A stretch of DNA of 64,000 nt, taken from the NCBI GenBank assembly GCA_028023455.1, contig JAQFVV010012447.1, forward strand, positions 64,001 through 128,000, read 5' to 3'. Position numbers and translations under genes: made by a program. The notes under the pieces were generated by a model that was given only the letters and a program-made list of their open reading frames with translations, was not told the origin of the DNA and made no database searches. Below, piece after piece: positions 22,913 through 35,100 of the stretch. Every line of letters begins with the position of its first letter. The stretch's first letter is position 1. Origin of the DNA: Epiperipatus broadwayi (lineage: Eukaryota; Onychophora; Udeonychophora; Euonychophora; Peripatidae).

Positions 22913-23182
22913 AAGAAGTCATATCACATGATCACCATTTCTTATGTTAGCACATAACTGTTATTAACACAGGCAAAACTCTCCATACAGTAGTGCCACG
23001 CAGTGCCAACCAGAGTAATCAATGGATGCCAAAAGGCTTGTGCATAAAATCGCATCTAGTGCCTACTCATCTAATATTTCCAGACTAGTTTCTGGCTTGT
23101 GGCCTGGCATCCATTGATTACTCTGGTTGGCACTGAGTGGCACTACTGTATGGAGAGTTTTGCCTGAGTTAAGAAGTCATAT
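22913..23182. repeat. F1 repeat flanked by a 12-bp direct repeat
   Basis: The F1 copy (22925-23170) starts 'cacatgatcaccatttctt' and ends 'tggagagttttgcctgagtt'. It is bounded by aagaagtcatat at 22913-22924 and again at 23171-23182. The right end lacks the 'gtgatcatgtgatg' terminus seen in other copies, so the 12-bp duplication marks an insertion of an already truncated unit. Confidence 0.75.
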
Positions 23183-23905
23183 ATTTCACTTTATTATGAA
23201 TATCATTTAAATTACTAATCTTTTTTTTTAAAACTGAAGCAATTTCCAAACTAAAAGCCAGATAAAAAATCAATGCTATTTTGTAATTAAGATAGTATAT
23301 TAAGCCTATTACTTAAAAGCTGAAGTAGCTTAAAAATATAATTCTTAACTATAAAATTAAAACCAGGTCCATCATTTGAATTTGCACTTAAAAAATGTTC
23401 ACCTCTGCAATTTTTACACCATCATAATGTTTTATTAATGGATGATATAATTTTAAAAGTAATTTCACTACATTTAAAATAAAACAAATGTAAATCTTAA
23501 ACTGTTTATATAATATTTCTTAGCTGGAAATAATAATAAAGAAAAAATACATTTATTTTTATCAGTTCCCTTTCACTTTATCTCAATTATATTGCAACTA
23601 TTCATCAGCCCAAATGTTTTAAATTTCAAAATAAGTCCCAGAAAATAATAATAATGGTACTTATGAGCTTTCAAGTAAACCAAGATGGTAGCTTGTATTG
23701 TTAATAAAATTTGGGGCCCCCCAAAAAATGTTTACAAAAAAATTGCCTGCTAGGAAACATTGTATTTATTACTACATTTTATTTTTTATTACTGTTATTT
23801 TAAAAAAAAAAAAAATCATCGTGGAAAAATTAATTACAATATTTACAGTTTACTTTCTTTTTTTTTGGATTAATTTATTAACAGAAAAATGAAAAAATAT
23901 ATATA
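23183..23905. other. AT-rich intron-like DNA
   Basis: No supported gene. The short open frame near 23698-23892 is homopolymer-rich and ends next to a SINE. Confidence 0.5.
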
Positions 23906-24049
23906 AATACAATATTTCATTTGTAGTCAAGCATTGGTGGTCGAGAGATCAGTGACAGTTGCTTTACAAACAGTTGACCCGGGTTAGCGGGTTCGCTTTC
24001 CAGCTGATGCTATGACACATGAGGAAAAAAAAAATACAATATTTCATTT
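23906..24049 (+). repeat. tRNA-derived SINE with 17-bp target-site duplication
   Basis: The body (23923-24032) contains a box-A-like 'tggtggtcgagagatc', a box-B-like 'gggttcgctttcc', a conserved tail 'tgatgctatgacacatgagg' and an A-run. It is bounded by aatacaatatttcattt at 23906-23922 and 24033-24049, the hallmark of LINE-driven insertion. The same family is inserted in reverse at 27030-27138. The perfect duplication implies a fairly recent event. Confidence 0.85.
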
Positions 24050-24934
24050 TATTAAAGTTTGCGGCATGTGGTGATAATGTGACCATGAATGCACACTTTT
24101 CAGGAGCAGGATCCTGTATTTTTGGAAATAGTCCTTTGCATCACATTCAGTGACAGGAAAGTCCCAAATTTTTATCATTATAACAATTTATCAAAAAAAC
24201 TGCTGACAAAAAAAAAAAAAAAACACGCTGACTTGGGCCAAAGTACGCCAATATTAAGAGCATCTCATTGCTTCCTATGTTATAATATAAGAAAAAAAAA
24301 ATTGAAATAAAATTTTTTAATGAAATTTATCAGAATTTATTTCTTTTTTAAGTTTAACAATCGATTTATTAATTTTGTTTTAATTTAACAACTAACACAT
24401 CTTCAGTAGATTATAGGCTCTGGAAATTGTATGTTTATCAAAATACAGGCTACCATCTTGGGTTACTCAAAAACTCACAAGTACCAAAATAATAAACAAA
24501 AATAGCATAACACATAATTAATTAAAAAAAAAGATATCATAAATGAAACCAATATAATAAAAAAATGTAAAGATAATATAACAAAATTAAAAACAAATAA
24601 AAAAAAAACTGCCCTTAAAAAAATAATATAAAAATATCAAACAAAATAACCACTAAAAATTGAAATACAATCAAACTTCAAAATTAAATAAATTTTAAAT
24701 AATAATATTTTAAAATCAATGTGATTAAATATAAAATTGGTAAAAAAAATTAAAAGTTAGCATCAATTAGAAACTTTTAATGATTTTTACTGTTAATAGA
24801 ATTATTATACACTAAGATCTTCAGGCCAATAAATGAATATTATAGTGATACCATAATGGACTATCTGTACATGTATATATATTAAGCTGTAAGTAAAATT
24901 TATTAAATTTCTGTAATTATGTATGGATAGATAA
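24050..24934. other. AT-rich DNA, A-runs, no gene
   Basis: Dominated by poly-A tracts (24210-24224, 24290-24300, 24600-24608). The 73-codon plus-strand frame at 24089-24310 is lysine-rich from homopolymers and is not believed. Confidence 0.5.
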
Positions 24935-25395
24935 TGCACATGAAAAAGATAAATAATTCCCAATATACCTATTTCATGAAGAACCAGCACTCATCAGTTG
25001 GACCATGTCATAATCTCTCACTCACATATACTATCAGTGTTGGGCTTATATTAAGATAACAATTCAATTATCCATGAAAGTTTAAGGAATAGCTAGCTAT
25101 CTTAATATAAGTTGAGCACTGATTTTTCAATGAAATGGATATTTGAATTGTTGTAAGAATGAGAAAATTGAAGCCTGTCCATTAAAGTTAAAGGAAATGC
25201 GTTCTTAATATAAGCTGAGCACTGATGTATGTGTGGGAGATTATGATATGGCTCAACTGATGAGTGCTGGTTCTGCACAAAATACATATATTGGAAATCA
25301 TTTATCTTTTGCACACATGTGGTCACATGTATCAGTTGTTTGAGATACAATGGAGGATGAATGTAGACTGAAAATTTTAAGTTCAAATCCCTCTA
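24935..25395. repeat. F2 fold-back repeat
   Basis: The left part reads 'gaaccagcactcatcagttgg' and 'ttatattaagataac'. The right part returns 'tcttaatataagctgagcac', 'caactgatgagtgctggttc' and 'catatattggaaatcattta' in inverse orientation. Related to 46605-47102. Minus-strand frames here are shadows of the repeat. Confidence 0.75.
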
Positions 25396-25565
25396 TTTAC
25401 TTTTTAAAGCTGTTATAGATCTTGGTGGGAAAACAAGTTCATCTGCCCAGAATTGAATTCTAAGTCATAGATAAATGTACCAACTAATATGCCATGAGAT
25501 CTTTTTATGAGCTAAAAGTAAACAAATACTATATAAATGCAATTTGTCCACTCTACTCTGACCAC

Positions 25566-25985
25566 TTTTATTGTACATATATGTACACACAATCTTACAT
25601 TTTGACTGTCCCGCAGTCTCCTTCAGAACTATGATACAATAAAACAAAATAAAATACATAACTATATTTATAATACCATAAAATGTAAACAATAAAATAA
25701 ATGAAATAATAAAAATAATACATGTGTATAATTTATGTTTATTTTATATATATTGTATATTTTATATACCTGGATTATTTTATTTGGATTTGATTATATT
25801 TACATTTATTTCAGTTTTATTATGTTTAGTTATATTTTATGTTGTTTTTTATTTATTTTATTATTTTTATTGTTTATATTTTTATGGTATTATTTATATA
25901 GTTTTGCATTTTATTTTGTTCATTATATCATAGCTCTGAAGAAGACTGCAGGACAATCGAAATGTAAAATTTTTACAATAAAAAG
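25566..25985. repeat. Long fold-back element F3
   Basis: 'ttacattttgactgtcccgc', 'agtctccttcag', 'actatgata' (from 25595) return inversely as 'tatcatagctctgaagaaga', 'ctgcaggacaat', 'cgaaatgtaa' (to 25967). Arms of roughly 150-190 bp with scattered mismatches surround an AT-rich core. 'gaagaagactgc' also occurs near 29510, so the family is dispersed. Confidence 0.8.
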
Positions 25986-26960
25986 TTTTTTCTAGTGTTC
26001 AAAATATATAAGATATTACAGGAAAATAAATGAAGTGATGAATTTGGTAACATTTCTAAACAAATACTATTATCGACCGACCAACACTTAGAATAACTAG
26101 TTAGGCTGGTTACCTGAAAGAATTCTGAGCTTCCTTGAGATTTTCAGGTGCTAAAATATTTCTACCTTTATTCTAAATTGGAATATTGAATCATACATAA
26201 TTGTTATTGATATCATTTAAATGGTGACTGCTTTTAATGAATGTATATATATATTTAAAAATAAAATGAAGTAACAAAAAAATTTAATTTATCACTCCCG
26301 GTAATAATGATTGAATGGCTTTGTAACTCGGGAATTCATAAAAATTTCGAGCGCCCGAAGAAATGGGCCGCGATCCATGGACTTGACCTCCAGAATCTGA
26401 CATTTCACCACTGCGCTTAAGTATATCTCGGTAACATTTAAAATATTAAATAACACTATAATTATTTTTCGAGCTAATTAGTTCGTATATCACTAAGTTT
26501 TATGTGTACACACACATATATATATATATAAGTATACATGAGGTAACGAATAAATTGATTTATGTACAGATAGAAGAATTTTGGGGGAGGAAAAATAATT
26601 GGGTGGATATATTTAATGATTGCAAAGTCAGACAAGAACAAAGATATTTAAACTGGTTTCGTAAAATGTAATTACTTTTATTTTTTTTTAAAAAGAAAAC
26701 ATTTACTGCCTACACTGACTGACTTGCCAGAAATGCTTTTGACACCTTTTCGAATTATCAGTAAATCACACAAACAATTAAAAAAAAAAAAACATTTTTG
26801 AAAGCTTTTGTTAGTTCTTGTTTTTTTTATTTAATTTTTCTTTATCTTTTAGTAATATACTATATATTTTTGGTTAAGGCAGTCATGCATTGCCTTGCCG
26901 TGAGATGGAAAGAAAAATAAAATCAAAATTTACATTCTATTCTATTGTTTTTTAATATAT
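25986..26960. other. Non-coding interval
   Basis: No ORF. A somewhat less AT-rich stretch near 26320-26410 ('cgcccgaagaaatgggccgc') is not matched to anything I recognise. A short (AT/AC) microsatellite lies near 26505-26535. Confidence 0.5.
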
Positions 26961-27292
26961 AGAGTATATGAGCACAGACTTTCACTCGATCCAACACTCT
27001 CCACACTATCTCATAATACTGATACACTTTTTTTTCTTCTCATATGTTATAGCATCGGCCGGGACGCGAACCCACACCCGTCTGCAACCAACTACTTGCT
27101 TGCAAGGCGAGTGCGATGACCTCTCGGCTAACAACGCTTGATACACTTGAACACATATATGTTGAAAAAATAAATAATCACCAATATCCGTACTTCATGC
27201 TAAACCAGCAATCATCAGTTGGTCCAGATTACCATCTCCACACATATATGCCATAAATGCTCAGATATATATTAAGATAGCCAATCCTCATA
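26961..27292 (+). repeat. F2 repeat split by a SINE
   Basis: F2 modules run from 'gagtatatgagcacag' to 'gatatatattaagatagcc' but are interrupted between 'actgatacac' and 'ttgaacacatat' by a 109-bp SINE (27030-27138). Apart from the insertion it is collinear with 21238-21565. Confidence 0.75.
27020..27148 (-). repeat. tRNA-derived SINE inserted in F2, with 10-bp target-site duplication
   Basis: Flanked by tgatacactt at 27020-27029 and 27139-27148. On the minus strand the body has box A-like 'tagccgagaggtc', an anticodon-arm-like CTCGC-CTTGCAA-GCAAG (anticodon position TGC, which would be Ala), box B 'gggttcgcgtccc', the tail 'gatgctataacatatgag' and a terminal A-run. It is the same family as 23923-24032. 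The tRNA isotype is tentative. Confidence 0.85.
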
Positions 27293-28059
27293 TTATTTTT
27301 ATATAAATTAGAAAATTCAATATTTTTAGTTTTGTAAAGATCATTTACCGTAAAATCACCCTCACTCATCCTCTCTATATCGCTTAACATAAAACCTTCA
27401 TTATTAATGTACGAATTGCTAAATATCTACTAACCAACCAATCGGCCTATAACTGCTTATTTTGGCTATGAAATGATTACCTTTAAAAATTTCGGGATTA
27501 CTTAAAAGTTTTACCTATCTCAAAAAATATCCAAATTTCTTATAGATTCAAACTTCAGCTTTAAGCAATAAAATAAATTTTTAAAAAGTATTTACTTGTA
27601 ACAATTATAGTTTTTAATATGGAAAGTGATTACACAACCACATGCAGTTTAGCTCAGCAGTGGAATGATGATTGGAGAACTGAAGATTTATAGAGCAAAA
27701 ACTTAGTTTAACAATTTTTGCTTAGTCACATCATCTGGTAAATATACTGTATTTTATTCTTTATTTTCTAGCATTATATATTTTCAGATGACACACCTTG
27801 ATATATCAAGGTAATAAACTGATTCTCAAGAGCTGATGTACCACTCATTGGTACTATATTTATATCTCTTTTTAAGATATAGACTAATAAAAGAAGACTT
27901 AATTCTTTGTAATTAGTTTATAACTGAAAGTATGCAATAAGATAGCTTTTTTTTAGCTTTCTGCATTACTAAAATGAATAACTAAAGTATTATGTCCATA
28001 ATTATTTTTTTAATTCGGAGTCTCGATTCGCATAAAAAGTTGTTTTTTTCCTTTGGTAG
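27293..28059. other. AT-rich DNA; possible decayed tRNA-like repeat
   Basis: No gene. 'tttagctcagcagtgg' at about 27649 resembles box A of a tRNA-derived SINE, but no convincing box B follows. Confidence 0.4.
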
Positions 28060-28193
28060 TTAATTATGATTCTGTGCCATTTGACTTGATAAATCCTAGC
28101 AAAAAAAGTTACTTGCGATCTTGTTCTCATAGAGTTTTAGCACAGCCAGATAGTTCTTGCTCCAACCATACAGAAATAAAAACAAGAACTTGA
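28060..28193 (+). CDS. Candidate exon, phase-compatible with exon A
   Basis: After a pyrimidine-rich acceptor ('gtttttttcctttggtag', ag at 28058-28059) an open frame of 43 codons runs to TGA at 28191. It begins 'NYDSVPFDLINPSKKSY' and has balanced, protein-like composition unlike the surrounding frames. It starts with two bases of a codon, exactly the phase left by exon A's donor. No good donor precedes the stop, so it could only be a terminal exon of an alternative transcript. That would leave exon B in another isoform or gene. It may be chance. Confidence 0.25.
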
Positions 28194-28500
28194 GCTTATC
28201 AGCAAGTAGCCATATGTATAAACTAATTGGGCATATTTTTTAAGGATTTAGCCATCCTACTGAAAATTTAAGACAAGATTTGGTTTAATAGAATCATCTA
28301 ATAAATCCAGCTTAATATTTAAAACACTATAATACAATTTACATTAGAAAATGTAAGTGTGCCTATTAAATTGGTATGTGCATCATATTACACTTAATAA
28401 ATTTATTTGCTACGACCAAGCTTCAAAGTTGGGATTTATGTGAAACTTGAAATTTTTTTTTCAAATTAATTGCAGATTGCTATATATATGTATACATCTA

Positions 28501-28890
28501 TAATATTTTAAATACAAGTATATTTTATATATCTGGAATCTAGATGTAATAGAGGGAATCTAAAAACAGACCTTCAAGCTTCCTTCCTTCTGCCATTCAC
28601 TCCATTTCATACAACCAATACACGTGACCACACACATGTGAAAAATATAAATGATCAATATATGTATTTCTTGCTGAATCAGCACTCATCAGTTGCTTCA
28701 GATAATCATCTTCTACACACATATATAATCAGTGCTCAATTTATAATAATATAGCAAATCTTCACACTTTAATGGACAAGCTTCAATCTATTTCAACCTC
28801 CAACTCTTCAGCCATTCATACCACTAAAAATCTGATGATGGAATTTCCCAATTCCATGTTAATGCCAATATTATTGTCATGCCTGTTGAC
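28501..28890 (+). repeat. F2 repeat, first of a tandem pair with flank
   Basis: Contains 'ctagatgtaatagaggga', 'aaaaacagacc', 'cagcactcatcagttg' and 'cagtgctcaatttata'. Its left 50 bp of flank ('attttaaatacaagtatat') is repeated before the next copy at 28960, so a block including flank was duplicated. Confidence 0.7.
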
Positions 28891-28959
28891 TAAGTGACTC
28901 TAATCCCTCATGTATTGAACCTTTAAAAAGAGAGATGGACAGGATACTGGCTGAATTTG

Positions 28960-29205
28960 TAATATTTTAAATACAAGTATATTTTATATACCTGAAGTCT
29001 AGATGTAATATAGGGGATCTAAAAATAGACTTTAAGCTCCCTTCAGCCATCTACTCCATCTCACACAACTGATACACATAACCACATGCATGTGAAAAAG
29101 ATAAATAATCTGCAATATATGTATTTCATGCTGAACCAGCACTCATCAGTTGGTCCAGATCATCATATTTTACACACACCCATATATAATCTGTGTTTGG
29201 TTTGT
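28960..29205 (+). repeat. F2 repeat, second of the pair (truncated)
   Basis: Repeats 'attttaaatacaagtatat', 'ctagatgtaatatagg', 'gaaccagcactcatcagttg' from the copy about 460 bp upstream, then stops near 29205. A minus-strand 60-codon frame here is a shadow. Confidence 0.7.
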
Positions 29206-32200
29206 GCTTAGTATGCCTTTGACTTAGAAAAGTCATAAACATAGCAGTAATTGTATGGGAGTGTGTGTATATATATTGTATACAGGCTAATTTACATAAT
29301 ATTTGCATTTAAGATTATGTAGATTGGATAGGCTATTTTTTGAAAAAGGGGACACATAACTTCCTTTTGTTATGGCATATTTCTTCCTTGAAATGTGCCA
29401 TGATTCTTTGATTTTGCATTTGGCATCATTGCATTCTGTGAAAATGATACTTACATTCATGGTCTAAAGATAAATGTAATATGATTGTTTTTTAGATTTG
29501 AAGAAGACTGCTAACTAATCAAAATTATTGTGAAAAGTGCAATAAGAAAAGTTTTTTTTAAAGAAAAATTTAATAGAAACAATGCAGTAAGAGTCTATAG
29601 AAACAGTTTTGAAAATCTTAATTGAAACTTTCTAAATAAATTTAGGCTATATGTCAGGAAATCAGCTACAATTTGTATGTTAGCTATTCAATTATTGGCC
29701 AGAATCGAATTAATTACACTGTAACTATCTTTACTATTGGTGAGGAAAGTGATACATTATTATAGGGACTGAATTCATATTTTACTTTTTTAAAGTGTTA
29801 TCTAACTCATTACATTATCCAAAGTTATACAGGAATTATTTATCTTACTTCTCTGTTATTATTACTTTTTGAATATGGATTTAATAAGCATTGCTATCTA
29901 AGATCTATCAATTTCTCAAGCTTATGATAAACTGTGATCCCATTTTCATTCTGGTACCTAAACATTCAATCACTGGGATTTTATATGCAAGTATAGAAAT
30001 CAGCCCATTATATTAATGTATTGCAATACTGTCTTACTCTTTTACACAAATGGTGGTTTTACAAAAATGATTTTAACATCTTATCTAACTGTAATTCTCT
30101 GATGTATTCTATTCTAATATTCATCCAGTGAAAGAGTTCAATATTATATCTTTTAAGAATATATTTGAAATTATCTTTATAACACAAACAATATCTGCTT
30201 CTCCCAAGAAAAATAGACTAATCATAAAATACTTTTATAGAAGACTGTTTAGAAAGTTGAAGAAAATATTAATTAGTGCTATGATTTTATTATCATACTT
30301 AGCAAAAATTATAAAGCATCTTTAAATAAAATATTTTTAAGTAGTATATGTTAATTGGAAGACCATACAATAAATTTAGCAGAATAATAATTGTACATAT
30401 ATCTAATTTTAGAAAAGTAGTAATATCATTATAAAAAATAGTCTATCATTTAATTCACTGGTTCTAAACCATGTTGCAACAATTGCACTTTGCAAATGCC
30501 AAACGATGTCATGAGCATTGCCAAAACTTATAACATAAAAAGAAGTTGAAACTGTTACAAATTTGAATTGACATAAGACAAAATTCTCATATTGCACAGT
30601 AATTATAGTATTGCACCATTATCCACAACTTAAAAAAAATAGTTAAAAAAAAATAAATTAGAACTAATTTTTTATTTAACTTTCTATCTTTTATTTTGTT
30701 TACAGTATATATGTGATGAAAACACACATCTATATGTAAGTTAGTCATGTTGACTTTTAAACATGTATATGCACATGCACACATATTTATATACATTGTA
30801 TATGTAATTTTAAAAAGATATATGTTTTGCTATGTTGGGAATATGAGAAACTACTGCAGACATAACTAGTTACTGACTTCATATTAAAAAAATATGTCAT
30901 CACGTCAGACTCAAACGTTACTATAAACATATTATTTATATTTAATTGTAGTATAAATATTATTTATCATTTTTTATTGCATATATAATTGAAATTATAA
31001 ATTATTTAATATCTTTTAATCATTTCATTAAAAAAACTACATACAGTTTTAACATTTATAGTCATAAAAAATAATTATATATGTATAAAGTGTACAAAAA
31101 AGTTATGCTTGAAAACATCCATTTAACCTTTTAAATTTAGTGGTAACGTTGGAGTCTTGCTTCAGTTCAATGTCTGCTGTTATGTTTAAAAATATATCTA
31201 GACATTTAAATTTATCCAAGTGTTATGCTAATATTCATAGTTTCTGAAAAGTTTTCACTTATCACTATCAATAAATCATCTGAAATTTTAGTATTGATTG
31301 CTATATAAAATTCTTCTAAGTTGATTTAAAATATTGAAGAATTTCAATCAATGGAACATTGGGAATTTTTTCAGGCCATGAAGGGGCTTATGGTTTCTTT
31401 TTCAGATAGTTACTCTCAAAATCAGTCAGTAAATGGTTTCTACATATTTCATAATTGGAGAATAAATAAGTAGCAACATATTAATTATAAAAACAAAAAT
31501 ATGATTAGACCTTTACTTTTCTTTATTATTCAAACATTCAGAAGATAAGTTTTTAAATCGATAAAAATAATACAGTCATCAATTATGATCTCTACTTCTA
31601 AAACTCACACATCACATGATAATAATCCATGCTTATTAACACCAATAATATCATCAATGTGCTGTCATGACAACCTCTATCAATTGGAAATTATTTATTC
31701 ATATAGGTTGCCTTGATAACATATTGAAGATTCCTGATGTTGATAAACATAAGCTATTATTATATGATTTATATATGTAAACCATCTAGCTTTCTGAAAA
31801 ATCAAGTTTATTATATAAGTAACACGCACACACACACATATATATCACATTTTAATGGTTAATAATAACAAATCACTTTATTCCCCAGCTTACAGTATAT
31901 GACAAAACAAGAGCAGTGTTTTACTCTAATAAATAATTCATGATTATCAGATATTTTATCAACATTTAAATCCTTTTCCTCAGACCAGTAGTATCTAAAT
32001 GCATTGCTTTCACCTTTGAACCCTAAAGTCATATTAATAAAGACAAAATCCAGACATCTTTTTGAAGTTGGAGATTTAAATGTGATAAATGATCTTATTT
32101 GTTTTTCAAGCTTTCAATAAATGGCATTTGAGAAGGGGCTTTATTTTATTTCAATGCCTGATTTATGCAATTATTTGAAACTGTTTCAAAGACTATTAGC

Positions 32201-32637
32201 ATAAAAACAAAGTTTGTTAAAACATGTTTAATACTAGTCTTTTTAATTAAAATACCCCAATTTTTGAATCACTAATAATAATAGTTTCTTTCATATTATC
32301 ACTTTAATAGTTGTAATATATGGATAAATTTCCATAGTCAACCAGCTATTTTTAAACAATACTACCGACTTTTGTTTAGCTGAATTACAAGTCTTACCCA
32401 TTTGTTATATATATAAGATCATACCATATTTTAAAAAAAATACTTCAATTTTCAACCAACAATCTCCCCTCCCCCACATATTTATATATTTGACTATTTC
32501 CATCATCTAAGATTAAGTATTGAATGTCTTTAGAAAAATTAAACTAATTTTCGAATTACATTCAACTAGTTAATAATAGTTCACAGATGAGGATATTCAC
32601 AATCTTTCTAGCGATATTATTCTCTCTTCTTCAGTTG
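29206..32637. other. AT-rich intron-like DNA
   Basis: 3.4 kb with no supported exon or recognisable element on either strand. Short frames at 30128-30325, 30409-30597 and 30587-30796 have low-complexity composition and no splice context. 'agatttgaagaagactgct' near 29503 is a short F3-like fragment. Confidence 0.5.
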
Positions 32638-32741
32638 TCAGGTCTGACCAGTGACAGTACTAGCATGGGAATTGAACCTGGCCCTTTAAATTCTTAAATA
32701 TTGAATTTTAAGTTAACATCCTAACCAACAGCCATCATGCC
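32638..32741 (-). repeat. tRNA-derived SINE, second family
   Basis: The minus strand shows box A-like 'tggttaggatg' (32717-32727) and box B 'ggttcaattcc' (32668-32678), followed by 'tgtcactggtcagacctga'. The same 'tcactg.tcag.' tail follows a tRNA-like head at 45901-46014. No target-site duplication was found, suggesting age. Confidence 0.65.
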
Positions 32742-33540
32742 AAATGTTGTGCATATACTAACCTATGTGCTATTACTAAGAGTTGAATGTAATTTGAGAA
32801 TTTAAAAAAAGTTTAATTTTTGTAAAGATATTCAATACTTAATCTTCGATGATGGAAATAGTTCAATATATAAATACGACTAAAATACCATTATCACAAA
32901 CCTTCAAGAAAACACATTCTTTTATACCTTCATATAGCTACGTTATTATATGAATAAACTTCTATGCACAACTATCATTAATACAAACTTTTTTGTTTAA
33001 CTGATACAGTTGTTTTATTAAATTGTAAAAAAGAATATATAAATCATACCATTTCTCTTGTCCCCCCTCCTCATTGTTTGGTTACAAAAATTGTAACTAT
33101 AGTGCTTTTTGTTTCTGTGGCCATTCATCTGTAAACTGAAATAATATTCAATAAAATCCTCAAAAGTACTTTTCTCTAGTGGAAAAATTCATTATAATTA
33201 CTTCAGTCTTTTTTTTAATATCTTATACTTTTATAAATTGTTACATTAAAAATAATTTTGAAACTAATAGCATGACTTCATGGGCTCATGTGTTTCTAAA
33301 AAGCTTCAATAATTTTCAATACCAAGGAAATAAAAATGCATGAAATTAATTAAATCTCTAGATTTTATAGATGTAGTTGTTTTTGCAAATAATGCTTGAA
33401 AAATTCAGGGTTACAAAAGTTATCATATAAAAACAAGAAATTAGAACTTAATATTAAAAAGACCAAAATAATGTTCAACAGAATTTTTTTAAGAAAAAAA
33501 AAAAAAGGATGATAATCATGAATTAGACAAGTTCTTGATG
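32742..33540. other. AT-rich DNA, no gene
   Basis: Nothing recognised. The minus-strand 69-codon frame at 33365-33574 is homopolymer-driven (run of F) and overlaps the F1 inverted repeat. Confidence 0.5.
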
Positions 33541-34595
33541 AGTAGTGCCACTCAGCGCCAACCAGAGTAATCAATGGATGCCAGAAGGCTTGTGCATAAA
33601 ATCCACATCTAGTGCCTACTCATCCAATATCCCCAGACTAGTTTCTGGCTTGTGCCTTTGTCAATGAGAAGCTTTGGATCTGAAAACACTGCACCTACAT
33701 CTTGGGATCTAATGCAACCCTCCAGCAGCCACCTTTTATCTCTACTTAACTACAAAACTATGAGAATAAAATTGAAAACAATGATATTTTCAATCTAAGC
33801 TCAATAGCTTATATAGTCATATGGGTCTGAACCTAGTTCAGTACCCATACATTTTGGTGTCTTTGTCTTTATAACAACCATAGCCATCACTATCCTATTA
33901 GGCAGGATTGGTGTTAAACCACTAAAAATCACATGAACACTATTTCTTATGCTAGCACATAACTGTTATTAAAACAGGCAAAACTCTCCATACAGTAGTG
34001 CCACTCAGTGCCAACCAGAATAATCAATGGATGCCAGAAAGACTTTGTGCATAAAATCCCCATCTAGTGCCTACTCATCCAATAACAGTTATGTGCTAGC
34101 ATAGGAAATAGTGATCATGTGATGTTTAGTGGTTTAACACCAATCCTGTTTAATAGGATAGTGGTGGTTATGGTTGTTAAAAAGCCAAAGACACCAAAAT
34201 ATATGAGTACTGAACTGGGTTCAGACTCATATGACTAGATAAGCTATTGAGCTTAGATTGAAAATATTGTGTTTTCAATTTGAGAGTTTTGTAGTTAAGT
34301 AGAGATAAAAGGTGGCTGCTGGAGGGTTGCATTAGATCCTAAAATGTAGATGCAGTGCTCTCAGGTCCAAAGTTCCTCATTGACGAAGGCCACAAGCCAG
34401 AAACTAGTCTGGGGATATTGGATGAGTAGGCACTAGATGGGTATTTTATGCACAAGCCTTCTGGCATCCATTGATTACTCTGGTTGGTACTGAGTTGCAC
34501 TACTGTATGGAGAATTTTCCCTGCTTTAATAACAGTTATATGCTAGCATAAGAAATAGTGATCATGTGATGTTTAGTGGTTTAATATCTTGATCA
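33541..34595. repeat. About 1 kb inverted repeat of F1 elements
   Basis: The left arm (33541-33975) and right arm (34081 to about 34503, with terminal extension to 34595) are inverse copies. Both carry modules around the ccagagtaatcaatgg, 'gcagccaccttttatc', 'aatagcttat', 'aaccatagcc' and 'aaaccactaaa' segments, inverted in the second arm. A ~105-bp spacer (33976-34080) is itself a third, partial F1 head. The long version shows that short F1 copies lack the ~330-bp middle. Confidence 0.85.
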
Positions 34596-34735
34596 GATTA
34601 TTAAAACAGTTGAAATAATAATGAATGAAATTAATCAGAGTATTCAACTTTCATTGACTGCTTTTAGCAAAAATATTTGAAAGAAATATGCCTATGTGTT
34701 TGAAAAGGAGGATTATCAATAGATTTCTTTGACTA

Positions 34736-35100
34736 GTTCTTACCTATGGATCTGAGAATTGGAGATTTAATAAAAAAAACAATGATGAGATTTCAGATAA
34801 CTCAATGAAGTATGGAAACATATGTGTTGGGATGAACAAGAAAGGATTTAAAATATAATATGTTGGTGAGATAATAAACAGATATTGTAGACATTAAGAG
34901 ACTGAAATGAATCTGGCTTGAACATATTGCTAAAAAATAATGAATGGAGTTGAAGTCTTAAACTGAATAATCAAGAGATTGTGAAGATAATCAGAAAGAG
35001 ACCATATATAAAATGGATGAATGACATAAAGAAATTTGCTGATGTGTTGTGGAGAAAAAAGACTATGGATAGAGAAACTGGATTAAACATTGAGACTTTT
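34736..35100 (+). pseudogene. Decayed LINE ORF2 C terminus
   Basis: Plus-strand fragments 'VLTYGSENWRF' at about 34736 and 'WMNDIKKFADVLWRKK' at about 35019-35066 follow the C-terminal region of invertebrate LINE reverse transcriptases, where 'YGSE.W' precedes and '.W.DDIKK.AG..W' follows. Intervening stops and frameshifts make it inactive. The clade cannot be told. Confidence 0.55.

Noticed and set aside
23923-24032. Functional tRNA gene
   Set aside because: Box-like motifs are present, but no complete cloverleaf forms, and the A-tail plus target-site duplication show a SINE.
25465-25995. Frames at 25465-25692 (minus) and 25724-25995 (plus)
   Set aside because: Both are the two arms and AT-rich core of the F3 fold-back; Tyr/Phe/Ile/Leu runs are compositional.
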